Source: an uncultured Fibrobacter sp. (GTDB lineage: Bacteria > Fibrobacterota > Fibrobacteria > Fibrobacterales > Fibrobacteraceae). Taken from it: a stretch of DNA of 64,000 nt. Under the pieces are notes generated by a model. It did no database searches. It saw only the letters and a list, made by a program, of their open reading frames with translations, and was not told where the DNA came from. Each line of letters opens with the position of its first letter. The stretch's first letter is position 1. Shown one piece after another: positions 35,004 through 42,471 of the stretch. The position numbers and the translations under genes are program-made. The stretch spans positions 1 through 64,000 of the forward strand of contig CAKUTF010000001.1 of the NCBI GenBank assembly GCA_934691725.1, written 5' to 3'.

Positions 35004-35860
35004 TTCCCATTCTCCTTGCCCAATTTTTCGCTCATCGGATAAGCGACAATCATCATCTCGTAAATTTTTTCCACCGAAGAATCGTCAGAAGCTTTCGCCA
35101 TGATTTTTTGCCGCGCCTCTTCTAAAACCTTGACCGCATAGTCATACGATTTTTCGCTCATCGCGAGCGTCGTAAAAGTCGCAAAGCGTTCGTTCGGATT
35201 TTTCGTTTCCACGGCTCCGATTGCCTGCTGCACATACTCGCGCCGAATCTGCCGTAAATCCATTGGGGAAACATTTTTCGCATCGAGCATCAGCGAGGTG
35301 CTACGAAACTTTCCTTTCGAGTCTTTTTCGATGAGTTTCCAGCGCAGCATATTGGAAACAGCAGTACGCGCTTCTTCCGTCGAAATTTTCGGTTCAATCG
35401 TCCGCGCCAAATGTGTCATGTCGCCGTCAAAATCCGGATGGCAGACAAGCTCCCGCAAAACCGGATAATACCACTTGGAAAAAAAATCCTTCTGGTCGTG
35501 CGAAATGTGTACAAATTCATTTTTGGAACGGATCTGGACGATTTCGTCCCAAGCGTTTTCGCGCTCCTCGACACGCTTTGCCTGGTTGTATTCCACGAGG
35601 GCGGCAAAATATCTGGATTGGCTGTTGTTCAGTCCCATCGCTTTCGTCATCTTGGCGGTGGATTTTTCCGTCAGGTTAAAGCGTCCGCGAATCACGTTGA
35701 GACAGTAGGACGACGAACTGAAGCCCGCCTTGGCAGCAAAAAAGCGATGTGAAAAGACCGCGCGCAATTTTTTCTGCTCGTCAAAATAATCCTTCAAAAA
35801 ACGACGGTAATCGTCGTAATCAAAAAGCTTATCTATCGCCGACATATCGATTTTAAACAT
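35000..35860 (-). CDS. TIGR02147 family protein (Fibrobacter paralogue, DUF4423)
   Basis: A 286-residue protein of the TIGR02147 family, first described as a paralogous set in Fibrobacter succinogenes. The N-terminus has the typical FDYDDYRRFLKDYFDEQK, then FAAKAGFSSSSYCLNVIRG, which looks like a helix-turn-helix. The rest is the DUF4423-type helical region. A DNA-binding regulatory role is likely but unproven. It is coupled to the LamG lipoprotein downstream (ATGA overlap). A 13-bp inverted repeat begins 4 bp upstream of its start. Confidence 0.85.
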   Translation of the reverse strand: MFKIDMSAIDKLFDYDDYRRFLKDYFDEQKKLRAVFSHRFFAAKAGFSSSSYCLNVIRGRFNLTEKSTAKMTKAMGLNNSQSRYFAALVEYNQAKRVEERENAWDEIVQIRSKNEFVHISHDQKDFFSKWYYPVLRELVCHPDFDGDMTHLARTIEPKISTEEARTAVSNMLRWKLIEKDSKGKFRSTSLMLDAKNVSPMDLRQIRREYVQQAIGAVETKNPNERFATFTTLAMSEKSYDYAVKVLEEARQKIMAKASDDSSVEKIYEMMIVAYPMSEKLGKENGK

Positions 35861-35863
35861 AAT

Positions 35864-35995
35864 TTTTTACACGGAAAAAGCAAACGGTTTCAACGGCAAC
35901 AAGCATCGGATGTGACGAACTTACCACCGATTTCCATAAAATTTACACAGCAAATTCCCCGTTTTGCAAAAACCGCCACAAATTCCGTGTAAAAA
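35864..35995. promoter_or_regulatory. Widely spaced 13-bp inverted repeat upstream of the TIGR02147 gene
   Basis: TTTTTACACGGAA at 35864-35876 and its exact reverse complement TTCCGTGTAAAAA at 35983-35995 bracket the upstream region. A partial copy (TTTACACAGCAAA) lies near 35942. This could be an operator with distant half-sites, or paired terminator-like arms. Confidence 0.45.
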
Positions 35996-36000
35996 GCGTT

Positions 36001-36591
36001 TTAAATCCAGGTCACCGGATTCCCTTTTCGCTCCAAAGGCTTTCGAAGCGGAAGCCCGTCGGAAGTTTCGGGATAGCCAACGGCAAGCGAACCATAGACG
36101 CGTTCGTTTTCGCCAAGCCCAAGCGTTTGCAAGTAGCGAAGGATTTCAGCGTTTTCGTTCAGCCAGCGGAGCTGATTGATCCAGCAACTGCCGAGATCGA
36201 GTTCGTTCGCTTCGAGCATCATGTTTTCGATGGCAATCGCAGCATCCGCCATGTTATTGCCGTAATCCTTTTGGTTCGCAACGACAATGAGAACGGGAGC
36301 GTTGTAGCAAAAGACGTAACCGCCTTTCTGCGAACTCAAAATGGAGTTTTTGATGCTCCGGTACATTCCTTCCGTCACCTGCATCCCGGCAAAAGCCTTT
36401 TCCACAAGCGACACGAGTGCCTTTCGAACTTCTACATTTTGGATGACCAGAAAATGATTCGTCTGGTTGTTGCCGCCGCTAGGCGCAAAGCGGCCCGCTT
36501 CGACGATTTTCAAGAGCTTTTCCTTTTCCACGGGAATAGACTTGTAGTTGCGCGTGCTGCGCCGGGAAAAAATGCAGTCCAGAATATTCAT
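36001..36591 (-). CDS. Nitroreductase family protein
   Basis: A 196-residue flavoprotein of the nitroreductase superfamily. FSRRSTRNYKSIPVEKEKLL at the N-terminus and RFAPSGGNNQTNHFLV form the FMN site. The C-terminal LAVGYPE segment is typical. It should reduce nitro or quinone compounds with NAD(P)H; the substrate is unknown. ATG 36591 is preferred over a TTG at 36615 because the family normally begins just before this arginine-rich motif. It is a single gene. Confidence 0.9.
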   Translation of the reverse strand: MNILDCIFSRRSTRNYKSIPVEKEKLLKIVEAGRFAPSGGNNQTNHFLVIQNVEVRKALVSLVEKAFAGMQVTEGMYRSIKNSILSSQKGGYVFCYNAPVLIVVANQKDYGNNMADAAIAIENMMLEANELDLGSCWINQLRWLNENAEILRYLQTLGLGENERVYGSLAVGYPETSDGLPLRKPLERKGNPVTWI

Positions 36592-36914
36592 CGTTTGGGG
36601 AATATAGCAATTCAAGCATCAGACCAATCTGCGAAAATTTTGCCAATTGACACAATCAATTCTCTTTTTTTGTCACACGGATTTGGAATTACTGACGGAA
36701 AATCTTGTTATTCGCTCCCAGCCGTTCCCGAATCTGCCCACGCAGTCACTTCTGTATTTACCTTTCCACTGTCATTCCTGTGCTCGTTACAATGTCATTC
36801 TCCGGTTTTCCTTTCTCATGTCATTCCCGTGCACACTGCGATGTCATTCCCCGGTTTGTCCGCCGCGGCGGACGCAGACACGGGGAATCTCTTGTATGGG
36901 CTGAGATTATCGGA
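36592..36914. other. Intergenic region with tandem TGTCATTC motifs and two palindromes
   Basis: No gene. The motif TGTCATTCyy recurs at 36770, 36793, 36819 and 36842, 23-26 bp apart. The last copy starts a compound hairpin: outer arms ATTCCCCG/CGGGGAAT (36846-36888) enclose a perfect 16-bp palindrome GTCCGCCGCGGCGGAC (36858-36873). A further palindrome at 36906-36928 runs into the next gene. Confidence 0.7.
36846..36888. repeat. Compound REP-like hairpin
   Basis: Outer arms are ATTCCCCG and CGGGGAAT; the interior carries the self-complementary GTCCGCCG/CGGCGGAC. It is the longest member of the palindrome family in the window. Confidence 0.65.
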
Positions 36915-36928
36915 TCAAGTCCGATAAT
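36906..36928. repeat. REP-like palindrome overlapping the 3' end of the MmeI-like gene
   Basis: ATTATCGGA-TCAAG-TCCGATAAT then GACA. The minus-strand loop TTGA contains the TGA stop codon of the MmeI-like gene (36917-36915), and the right arm encodes its last four or five residues. Confidence 0.8.
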
Positions 36929-39900
36929 GACAGTCGCGTTGTGTCAATTTCTCGTACAGCTCGAACAGCCGTGCGACAATTTCACTTTCTGTCGCGTCTT
37001 GCGGAAATCCGTAAGCCTGAAGAACAGCGCGGTCGTTTTCCTTGTGCGCCTTGCGGAGGTCTGCCGGCATAAAAGTTTCATCGTAAAGGTCGGCAAGCGA
37101 GCAGTCCGGGTATTTTTCCCTTGTGTCCAGGATTTGCTTTGCAGCCGTTTCAATCCGATGGATTTCAGCAGAAGACAGGACACAGGAATCAGGACTCAGT
37201 TTCTGGAGTTTACAAGCGAAAACGTCATTTTCCTGATTTCTCTCTCCTGATTTCTGACTTCTGTTTCCTTTTTCCTGACTCCTGTTTTCCTGTGCAACAG
37301 CACCCGGCCACGGGAACGTGTTATACACAAGCTCTTTCGAGTATCTGTACCGCATTTCGAGACGGCCGCAGACGGCGCGCATCCATGCCATATGGACGCT
37401 GCTTGTGATAACGCCGAAGTGGAAAAGCGAGGCGTAAGGCACAATCTGAACGGCATCGCTTGAAATGTTTCCGGATTTCAGGAATCCGACTGGAACATAA
37501 AAGCGTCTTTCAGACGAGACCCGCGGAACTATCAGAAAGTCCGCTCCCTCCGGCTGCGTAATCTGGGCGAACTGCTCCGGAACTTTTGCGTATCCGTTTG
37601 TTGTCTTTGCCTTTGATGAAAGCCTGAACTCTCGCACCGCCGCGACTTTTTCCGAAAGAATCCTGCTTTTTCTAAGCTCCGCAGGACTTGCGCCTTTGAG
37701 CCACAGACACCAGCGTTTCTTGTTGTTGATGAATTCCTCAGCCCCGATATACGGACGAAGATACTTTTCAAGAGCAGGCTCTTTTTTCAGTATTTCCGCG
37801 CGTTCTTCCTCGCTTATCACGAAGTTTCCGCCGTCGCGCGGCTGGTTTCCGAAATTCATCTTTGGAACATCGCAGAGAGTTTCCTTGCGGGCTTCGACAA
37901 ATGAATTTCCGCCCTCGAACAGATACGGGCTGATGTTTTTTGCCTGCACGCGTTTTCCGTCGCTTTCGAATATGAATTTTTGCGGGCGGTCAAAGCAGGC
38001 GAATCCGACAATCACGCAGTGGACCGCCGCCATGTCGGAGCTTTCGCTTTTCCATTTGAACGTCTGGTACGCAAAGTTGATTTTTACGTGCAGCTCGTTC
38101 AAAAGCACGTTCCAGAGAATCGGCACCTGCGAGCCTTGGCAGATTGAATTTGTGGAGACAAACGCGGCTTCTGTCTTTGTGCCTTGAATCAGGAGCGCGG
38201 CTTTCTTGTACCAGCCTGTAACATAGTCCAAATCCTGAACGTCCTTTATGCCACCGAAGATTTCTTCTATTTCCTTTTTCTGCTCGCTTCCCTGAGCCAT
38301 CATTCTAGCTCCCACGAACGGCGGATTTCCCATGATGTAGTCGTAAATATTTTTCTCGTTTGTCTTTTTCCCGTCCATTCCAAGATGGACATTTTCTGTC
38401 ACGACCGTGAGCGTTTCATAATGTTTTCCCGGTTCGGCTACGGTCATTTTCATATCCGGGCGAATATCTTTTGGATGGAAGATGTTTAACCTATCCGCAA
38501 ACAAAGGAAGTTCCAGCTCTTCCGCGTGCAAATACTCCCAGTCCATTTTAAGCGCGTTGCCTTCGACGATGTTCGCGTTCGTCTTGAGCGGAAGAAATTC
38601 CAGGTTGCGCTGGAGAATTTCCGAAGTCTTTTCCATCATCTGGCTTTCGGCGATCCAGAGCGCGGTCTTTGCAACCGTCACGGCAAAGTCGTTGATTTCG
38701 ATGCCGTAAAACTGTCCGATATGCACAAAGATGGAATCGTCATAGACGTCGAGGACCGCTTCACCGTCGTGGCGCAAGGAGAGTGCCTCGTTTTCGAGGG
38801 ACCGCAAGCTGATGTAGGTTTCGGTCAGGAAATTTCCGCTGCCGCACGCCGGGTCGAGAAACTTGAGCGCGCCAAGCTTTTTCTGGAAATCCAAAAGTTC
38901 CGCGTTGCGCGTTTTCGAGACCGCCATCCGCCTGATTTTTCCGAGTTCCGCGCGAAGCCCGTCGAAAAACAGCGGGTCGATGACCTTGTGAATGTTCTCG
39001 ATGGATGTGTAGTGCATCCCGCCCTTGCGCCGCGTTTCCGGGTTGAGCGTACTTTCGAAGACCGCGCCGAAAATCGTCGGGGAAATTTCCGACCAGTCGA
39101 AGTCCCGGCTTGCCCGGTCCAGCAGAACTTGCGCAGTCTCTTTGGTAATCGGCGGAATCGATTCTCCCGTCTGTTCCCTGAAAAGCGATCCGTTCACATA
39201 GGGGAAATTCCGCAGCTTCGATTCCAGGAACTTTTCGCGCAAGGCTTCGGGCGTGTCGAGCGTTCGGAACAAATCCTTGAGCGCCATCCGCATGTTTTCC
39301 GGGCGGAAACTTTTCATGTACAGGTAGAACTGTTCCTTCGCAAAGATTCCCGCATCTTCCGCATAAAGGCAAAATACCAGCCGCACACAAAGAACGTTCA
39401 GACTGTGCAAATCTTCCGCGGTCGGGGAACTTCCGAATTCCTTGATTAGTGCGTCGTAGATTTTCCCGACAAGTTCACCCGCCTTGATGGAGACTTCCAG
39501 TTCCCTCTTGAGCGCTTCGCTCCGGGCGTCCACCAGAAAATTCAGCCGGGAAAATTCCTTTTCCAAATTTTCGAGAAGGACTTCTTCCGGTTCGCCATGC
39601 GGATTTTCCATGTCATAGATGAGGAAACTCTTGAAGTTGCACGTCACGACATAGCGTGGATGTTTTGAAAGCGGAAGTTCGCTTGCGTAACGTTTCGCCT
39701 GCCCGAACGGCGTAAGGAACGCTCCGTCCGACTGCCTGATGGGCGCCCGCAAATCCTTGTCGATGGATTTCTGTTCGACGAGAACCTTTGTCGGCGCGAT
39801 GTAGGCGTCGATGAAGCTCGTACTCGAAAGCTTCACCTGGCTTTCAAAGCTCACGATTTCTTCGGGATGTTCCACGCCGAGAACGTCGCGCAAAAGGGAA

Positions 39901-39995
39901 ATCCAGAACGCCTGGCTTTCGCCTTTCTCGTAGCCTTTTCCCGTCCAATGTTCTACGAACTTTTTTGCTGCCAGCTTCTGCTTGGTCGAGTTCAT
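36915..39995 (-). CDS. MmeI-like type IIG restriction-modification protein (fused nuclease and DNA methyltransferase)
   Basis: A 1026-residue protein. The N-terminal nuclease-like domain has a PD-(D/E)XK site (Asp63, Glu74-Gln-Lys76 in FIDAYIAPTKVLVEQK). A helical spacer leads to the N6-adenine methyltransferase core with motif I LDPACGSGNFL (about 381-391) and motif IV MGNPPFVG (about 555-562). A target recognition domain and a C-terminal helical domain follow. The layout is that of MmeI-family enzymes, where one chain cuts and methylates. ATG 39995 is chosen because GGAGGG lies 11 nt upstream; ATG 40013 is the alternative. Two oddities: a repeat-derived low-complexity tract at 37171-37292, and a stop codon inside a REP-like palindrome. 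Confidence 0.88.
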   Translation of the reverse strand: MNSTKQKLAAKKFVEHWTGKGYEKGESQAFWISLLRDVLGVEHPEEIVSFESQVKLSSTSFIDAYIAPTKVLVEQKSIDKDLRAPIRQSDGAFLTPFGQAKRYASELPLSKHPRYVVTCNFKSFLIYDMENPHGEPEEVLLENLEKEFSRLNFLVDARSEALKRELEVSIKAGELVGKIYDALIKEFGSSPTAEDLHSLNVLCVRLVFCLYAEDAGIFAKEQFYLYMKSFRPENMRMALKDLFRTLDTPEALREKFLESKLRNFPYVNGSLFREQTGESIPPITKETAQVLLDRASRDFDWSEISPTIFGAVFESTLNPETRRKGGMHYTSIENIHKVIDPLFFDGLRAELGKIRRMAVSKTRNAELLDFQKKLGALKFLDPACGSGNFLTETYISLRSLENEALSLRHDGEAVLDVYDDSIFVHIGQFYGIEINDFAVTVAKTALWIAESQMMEKTSEILQRNLEFLPLKTNANIVEGNALKMDWEYLHAEELELPLFADRLNIFHPKDIRPDMKMTVAEPGKHYETLTVVTENVHLGMDGKKTNEKNIYDYIMGNPPFVGARMMAQGSEQKKEIEEIFGGIKDVQDLDYVTGWYKKAALLIQGTKTEAAFVSTNSICQGSQVPILWNVLLNELHVKINFAYQTFKWKSESSDMAAVHCVIVGFACFDRPQKFIFESDGKRVQAKNISPYLFEGGNSFVEARKETLCDVPKMNFGNQPRDGGNFVISEEERAEILKKEPALEKYLRPYIGAEEFINNKKRWCLWLKGASPAELRKSRILSEKVAAVREFRLSSKAKTTNGYAKVPEQFAQITQPEGADFLIVPRVSSERRFYVPVGFLKSGNISSDAVQIVPYASLFHFGVITSSVHMAWMRAVCGRLEMRYRYSKELVYNTFPWPGAVAQENRSQEKGNRSQKSGERNQENDVFACKLQKLSPDSCVLSSAEIHRIETAAKQILDTREKYPDCSLADLYDETFMPADLRKAHKENDRAVLQAYGFPQDATESEIVARLFELYEKLTQRDCHYRT
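37171..37292 (-). repeat. Low-complexity repeat tract inside the MmeI-like gene
   Basis: On the plus strand, AGGACACAGGAATCAGGACT (37177-37196) and, after a short spacer, a 68-nt run of TCCTGATTTCT/TTCCTGACTCCTG-like units (37225-37292) lie in opposite orientation. They encode the Gln/Asn/Ser/Arg-rich tract QENRSQEKGNRSQKSGERNQ and a following Ser-rich part. Similar TGATTCCTGTTTCCTG text occurs in intergenic DNA at about 33409. Confidence 0.6.
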
Positions 39996-40029
39996 CCGGG
40001 TTCTTCCCTCCATTTAAAACTTTTAGCAG

Positions 40030-41193
40030 CTACTTTTCGAACAGCACCATCGTTTCCAAGTGCGGCGTTCCCGGGAAAAGGTCAAGAGGCTGGATGTTCA
40101 CGGCCTTGTAGCCCGCAAGCTTCCACTGGTTCAGGGAACGCGGAATTTCGTCCGTGCCGCAAAAAACGTGCAGAACGCGCTTCGGATTCCGTTTCGCAAG
40201 AGCCGCAATCACGCCAGCTTCGACTCCGGAACGCGGCGGGTCGAGAAGCGTCAATTCCGAGCCGGAGCCTTTGGGAATGGACCTTTCCACAAAATCCCGA
40301 TCGATTTTCCCGGCGAGAAATTTCGCAGGCCGCTTCAAAAAACGCGCGCTGTTCTTGGCGCATTCGATCGAAGGTCCTTCCCATTCCGCGCCCCATGTCG
40401 AAGCGGCTGCTTCCCCCATGCCGAACGAAAAAAGCCCGTAGCCGCAATACAGATCCAGCAGACGATCCTTTTCCGAAGGCCTCAACATTTTTTTCGCAAA
40501 GGCGAGCAGATTCGGAATTTGCGATTCGTTGATTTGGCTAAAGCCCGTGATGGGATATTTCAGGCGGAACGCGCCGAGATCGAGCGTCAGTTCCTTCGGG
40601 CCAAAAAGCGTTTTAAATCCGAGCGCATCTGTCGGGCGGACGGCTTCCAAGTAATAGTCGGAACGCGTCGGGTCAAAATAGACGTGGGCGGAAACGACGC
40701 CCAAGTTCGCCACATTCAAGTGCTCGCCCATGAGCTTGAGCTTTCGGACAACCGCTGCGTTCATTTCGCCCACATTGAAAATCACCGCGCGACGCTTATA
40801 CGAGCCGCGAACGATAACCCAGTTCAACGCCTCGGCGAGAGCCGCAAAAGCGGGCTTCTTCAAGATTTCCTCGACAAAGCGGTAAATCGCCAGATGTTCT
40901 TCCGGTTCGAGCGGCTCCGTATATTCCAAGCGTTCATCCGCTCCGAAGAAAAGCCGGAAGCGACCATTTTCAAATCCGGTGCGGCGTTTCGTCGTCGTGC
41001 GGTAATTTCGCGGAAGCGGGCTTTCAACGATCTTTTCGGGAACAGGCAAACCGTTCCGTTCGCAGAAAAGGGCAAAGGCCCGATTTTTAAGATCCAACTC
41101 GTCCGAATAATCCATCACGGAAATCGACAGCAGCGGAAGTCCGGCGAGGGCTTTCGGCATCGATTCCTGCACAGCGTTTGCAAACGAAATCAT
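40030..41193 (-). CDS. TrmA-like tRNA/RNA (uracil-5-)-methyltransferase
   Basis: A 387-residue SAM-dependent RNA methyltransferase. The SAM site is LLDLYCGYGLFSFGM (about 250-264), the core is LLDPPRSGVEAG, and the catalytic Cys lies in HVFCGTDEIPRSL, in the place of the SCNP motif of TrmA/RumA. No iron-sulfur cysteine cluster is present, which points to TrmA rather than RlmD/RumA, but the exact uridine is unknown. Its ATG overlaps the NlpE-like stop codon by 4 bp, so it is the last gene of the envelope string. Confidence 0.88.
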   Translation of the reverse strand: MISFANAVQESMPKALAGLPLLSISVMDYSDELDLKNRAFALFCERNGLPVPEKIVESPLPRNYRTTTKRRTGFENGRFRLFFGADERLEYTEPLEPEEHLAIYRFVEEILKKPAFAALAEALNWVIVRGSYKRRAVIFNVGEMNAAVVRKLKLMGEHLNVANLGVVSAHVYFDPTRSDYYLEAVRPTDALGFKTLFGPKELTLDLGAFRLKYPITGFSQINESQIPNLLAFAKKMLRPSEKDRLLDLYCGYGLFSFGMGEAAASTWGAEWEGPSIECAKNSARFLKRPAKFLAGKIDRDFVERSIPKGSGSELTLLDPPRSGVEAGVIAALAKRNPKRVLHVFCGTDEIPRSLNQWKLAGYKAVNIQPLDLFPGTPHLETMVLFEK

Positions 41194-41666
41194 ATCGAAG
41201 TCTTCTTTTTGAGAATGCGGATCAGGCGGTAAGGCACCTCCGAATCTTCGTAAGGCTTGCCTTCGCTATTCAGATATTCAAGAGACGTTCCTCCGCGCTT
41301 CAAGAAATTCATAAAGCGCTTGCCATCATCGAAACGGAGGAAAATGTAATCCGCGCTGTCCCTGTATGTCGCGGAGCTTTTCAGCGTGTCCGTTTTCGTC
41401 GAGAGAAAAATTTCTTCGATTTGCGCGTTTCCGCTCGAATCCAACTCCATCCTGATCCGATGCGCTTCGCATTCGTCGCACGGGAGCGTCCCGATGTAAA
41501 GCCCGGCAACGCCTTCCGGAATTTCTATCGGGGAAAGCTTCGGCAGGTTTTTCAGGTCCGCTTCAATCCTGTCCGATTTTTTCTTTTCCTCGCTTTGCGT
41601 ACAAGCGAACAAGAAAAACGCAAGAAATAAGCAGAGGAATTTCCATGGCGAAAATTTTACATTCAT
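41190..41666 (-). CDS. NlpE-like lipoprotein
   Basis: A 158-residue lipoprotein (lipidated Cys22). The mature domain has the NlpE N-terminal pattern, GLYIGTLPCDECEAHRIRME, with the CxxC pair used by NlpE in sensing copper or surface contact. It is short and lacks the OB domain of E. coli NlpE. The ATG lies one base after the stop codon of the SUMF1 gene. The frame is open upstream, but ATG 41666 gives the signal peptide. It is located in the outer membrane or periplasm. Confidence 0.85.
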   Translation of the reverse strand: MNVKFSPWKFLCLFLAFFLFACTQSEEKKKSDRIEADLKNLPKLSPIEIPEGVAGLYIGTLPCDECEAHRIRMELDSSGNAQIEEIFLSTKTDTLKSSATYRDSADYIFLRFDDGKRFMNFLKRGGTSLEYLNSEGKPYEDSEVPYRLIRILKKKTSI

Positions 41667-41667
41667 A

Positions 41668-42471
41668 TTATTCTCCCGAAAGGATGACGCGGATTCCGCT
41701 CCCGTTTGATGCAAAATCCGGCGTTTTCTTTTTCGATTCCCTGGCGGCGAGTTCTTTGGCGACCGATGTCCAGTCTCCGCCGCGAAGCGTCGTGTCAGAA
41801 GTCCATTCCGCGACATTTCCCGCCATATCGTAAAGCTTCCACGCATTCGGCAGCTTCCGGGAAACCTTCTGGTAGCTGTCGAACAGATTGTTATAGACGG
41901 CATAGTCGGCGGCGGTAGCGGTTCCCCAGTAATAAGCACCGGATGTTCCCGCCCGATACGCATATTCCCATTCGGAGCCGTTTGGCAAGCGGACAGCCTT
42001 GACAGAATCGTCCGTTTGCAAGTTCACGAGCCTGTTGCCCGCGCCACGGGAAGCATACGAATAGGCGGTATCAAGCCCGAGGACCTTGGAAAGTTCGTTT
42101 GCAAAAAGAACCGCATCATAAAAGGAAACTTTCGCCACCGGAAAGGAATCGCCCGTCGCCTTCGCCATCTGCTGCGGAAGCGTCCCCATCAGTTTTCGGT
42201 AATCCGACTGCATGACCTCTGTCTGGGAAATCGAAAATCCGCCGACATCGACCCAGGTGACGGAAAGCGCAAGCGATGAATCCGCGGACGAAGATATTCC
42301 CCCGGCGCTCGACGAAGAAGCCCTTTCCGCAGACGTGGAACTTTTCTTGACCGCGCAATTCGGGCAGTCGATGCCGCCCGTATCCGAAGAAGTCGGCGTC
42401 GAACAGGCGACAAGAAATCCGACAAGGACAATTCCCCATCCGAAGCGAAAGATTTTATTCGCAGATTTCAT
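41668..42471 (-). CDS. SUMF1/FGE-fold lipoprotein
   Basis: A 267-residue lipoprotein (lipidated Cys23) with a serine-rich linker of about 50 residues and a formylglycine-generating-enzyme-like domain: VGGFSISQTEVMQSDYRKLM, VSFYDAVLFANELSK, RLPNGSEWEYAYRAGT, DMAGNVAEWTSD and RGGDW. The catalytic cysteine pair of true FGEs is absent, so it is probably a binding or structural member. The start overlaps the previous stop codon by 4 bp (ATGA), so it is coupled to the M6-like gene. Confidence 0.88.
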   Translation of the reverse strand: MKSANKIFRFGWGIVLVGFLVACSTPTSSDTGGIDCPNCAVKKSSTSAERASSSSAGGISSSADSSLALSVTWVDVGGFSISQTEVMQSDYRKLMGTLPQQMAKATGDSFPVAKVSFYDAVLFANELSKVLGLDTAYSYASRGAGNRLVNLQTDDSVKAVRLPNGSEWEYAYRAGTSGAYYWGTATAADYAVYNNLFDSYQKVSRKLPNAWKLYDMAGNVAEWTSDTTLRGGDWTSVAKELAARESKKKTPDFASNGSGIRVILSGE

